Assembly: GCA_963752495.1 (NCBI GenBank)
Contig: CAVVYJ010000002.1
Coordinates: forward strand, 496,001-560,000
Source of the DNA: CAVVYJ01 sp963752495
GTDB lineage: Bacteria; Pseudomonadota; Gammaproteobacteria; Burkholderiales; Methylophilaceae
Direction: 5' to 3'
Length of the DNA: 64,000 bases
The notes beneath the pieces were generated by a model, which did no database searches, was not told the origin of the DNA, and saw nothing but the letters and a program-made list of their open reading frames with translations. A program made the position numbers and the translations under genes. Of the stretch, positions 63,467-64,000 are shown one piece after another (within the stretch, counting starts at the first letter, position 1; each line of letters begins with the position of its first letter).

Positions 63467-64000
63467 TTAGCGAATACGTTTATCTTTTTCTATCAACGCA
63501 TACGCACTATGGTTGTGAATGCTCTCAAAATTTTCACTTTCCACAATGTATTTATCAATGCGCTTTTCCGCGTTAAGTTGCGCAGCGACATCACGTACCA
63601 TGTCTTCTACAAACTTGGGGTTATCATAAGCGCGCTCAGTTACGAACTTTTCATCGGGTCGTTTAAGCAGGCCATATAGCTCGCAGGAGGCTTGCTTTTC
63701 AACCAAAGCGATAATGTCTTCAATCCAGATAAAGTCGTTGATAAGTGCGGTCACCGTGACATGAGAGCGTTGATTATGCGCTCCATAATCGGAGATTTTT
63801 TTGCTACAGGGACACAGGCTGGTGACAGGCACTAATACTTTAACGGTAATGCCAAACTGGCCATTTTTAATTTCACCAATAAAGGTTACATCGTAATCGA
63901 GTAAACTTTTTACGCCAGAAATCGGCGCAGATTTGTTAACAAAATAAGGAAAACGCATTTCAACATAGCCAGAATCAGCTTCCAAACGCTCAACCATTTG
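63467..64000 (-). CDS. folE2: GTP cyclohydrolase FolE2, 3' part
   Basis: First step of folate synthesis in strains using the zinc-flexible FolE2. The 5' part lies beyond the right edge; about 177 residues are visible. VTSLCPCSKKISDYGAHNQRSH holds the metal-binding Cys, and LYGLLKRPDEKFVTERAYDNPKFVEDMVRD matches the family. It precedes dodecin on the minus strand by 25 bp. Confidence 0.94.
   Translation of the reverse strand, partial: QMVERLEADSGYVEMRFPYFVNKSAPISGVKSLLDYDVTFIGEIKNGQFGITVKVLVPVTSLCPCSKKISDYGAHNQRSHVTVTALINDFIWIEDIIALVEKQASCELYGLLKRPDEKFVTERAYDNPKFVEDMVRDVAAQLNAEKRIDKYIVESENFESIHNHSAYALIEKDKRIR

Noticed and set aside
1..64000. CRISPR array, prophage, insertion sequence or tRNA genes
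   Set aside because: I looked for regular spaced repeats, transposase or phage-gene motifs, and cloverleaf-type sequences with a CCA end, and found none that hold up by eye.

Overview
The window is ordinary chromosome of a Gram-negative betaproteobacterium. The gene content and order (lptD-surA-pdxA-rsmA, leuS-lptE-holA-proA-nadD, murJ-ribF-ileS-lspA, yibN-grxC-secB-gpsA, amgK-murU beside lptD, folE2, pilB-pilC) and the moderate-to-low GC content would fit a Methylophilaceae-like (Methylotenera/Methylophilus) member of Nitrosomonadales. The genus is inference only. I saw no tRNA or rRNA gene, CRISPR array, insertion sequence, prophage or replication origin.

Layout. 1-2510: end of proB, then purE-purK. 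2525-9575: rpsT (minus) divergent from murJ, ribF, ileS, lspA and a sulfite-oxidase-like protein. 9595-10542: DUF808 membrane protein (minus). 10598-18054: an accessory block of six plus-strand genes: a DUF2946 protein, a small XRE regulator, a TonB siderophore-type receptor, a Tat-exported DJ-1/PfpI (isonitrile-hydratase-like) protein, a second TonB receptor, and a secreted beta-propeller with a predicted N-terminal histidine and CxCC and CPHHG motifs. 18120-23517: clpB behind a sigma-32-like promoter, then a lytic transglycosylase and small envelope proteins. 23615-29236: envC and gpmI (minus) divergent from rhodanese-grxC-secB-SH3-gpsA. 29246-30951: a Cys-rich membrane-anchored protein, trmL and comF (minus). 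31015-35472: bioB-bioF-bioH-bioC-bioD. 35457-47659: ten minus-strand housekeeping genes from lptD to nadD. 47824-53947: amgK, murU, pepP, two UbiH-family hydroxylases and dsbC. 54025-56986: pilC and pilB (minus). 57176-58875: a cold-shock gene with a strong promoter and long leader, and icd (minus). 58904-64000: rluE, an amidotransferase, aroC, an MFS transporter, a retropepsin-like protease, dodecin (minus) and the 3' part of folE2 (minus).

Data quality. At least eleven genes (proB, murJ, ileS, both TonB receptors, leuS, pdxA, amgK, a ubiH homologue, pilC, aroC) are split by 1-nt indels, many in short homopolymers. Several are essential and the flanking frames are otherwise well conserved, so uncorrected sequencing error is much more likely than gene decay. 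I annotate each as one gene and mark the site.

The best candidate for a new system is the 10598-18054 block. DUF2946 proteins are associated with copper-regulated TonB receptors, and the exported isonitrile-hydratase-like enzyme and His/Cys-rich propeller would fit uptake and processing of a metal (perhaps copper) chelate. That function is inferred from context, not shown by the sequence.
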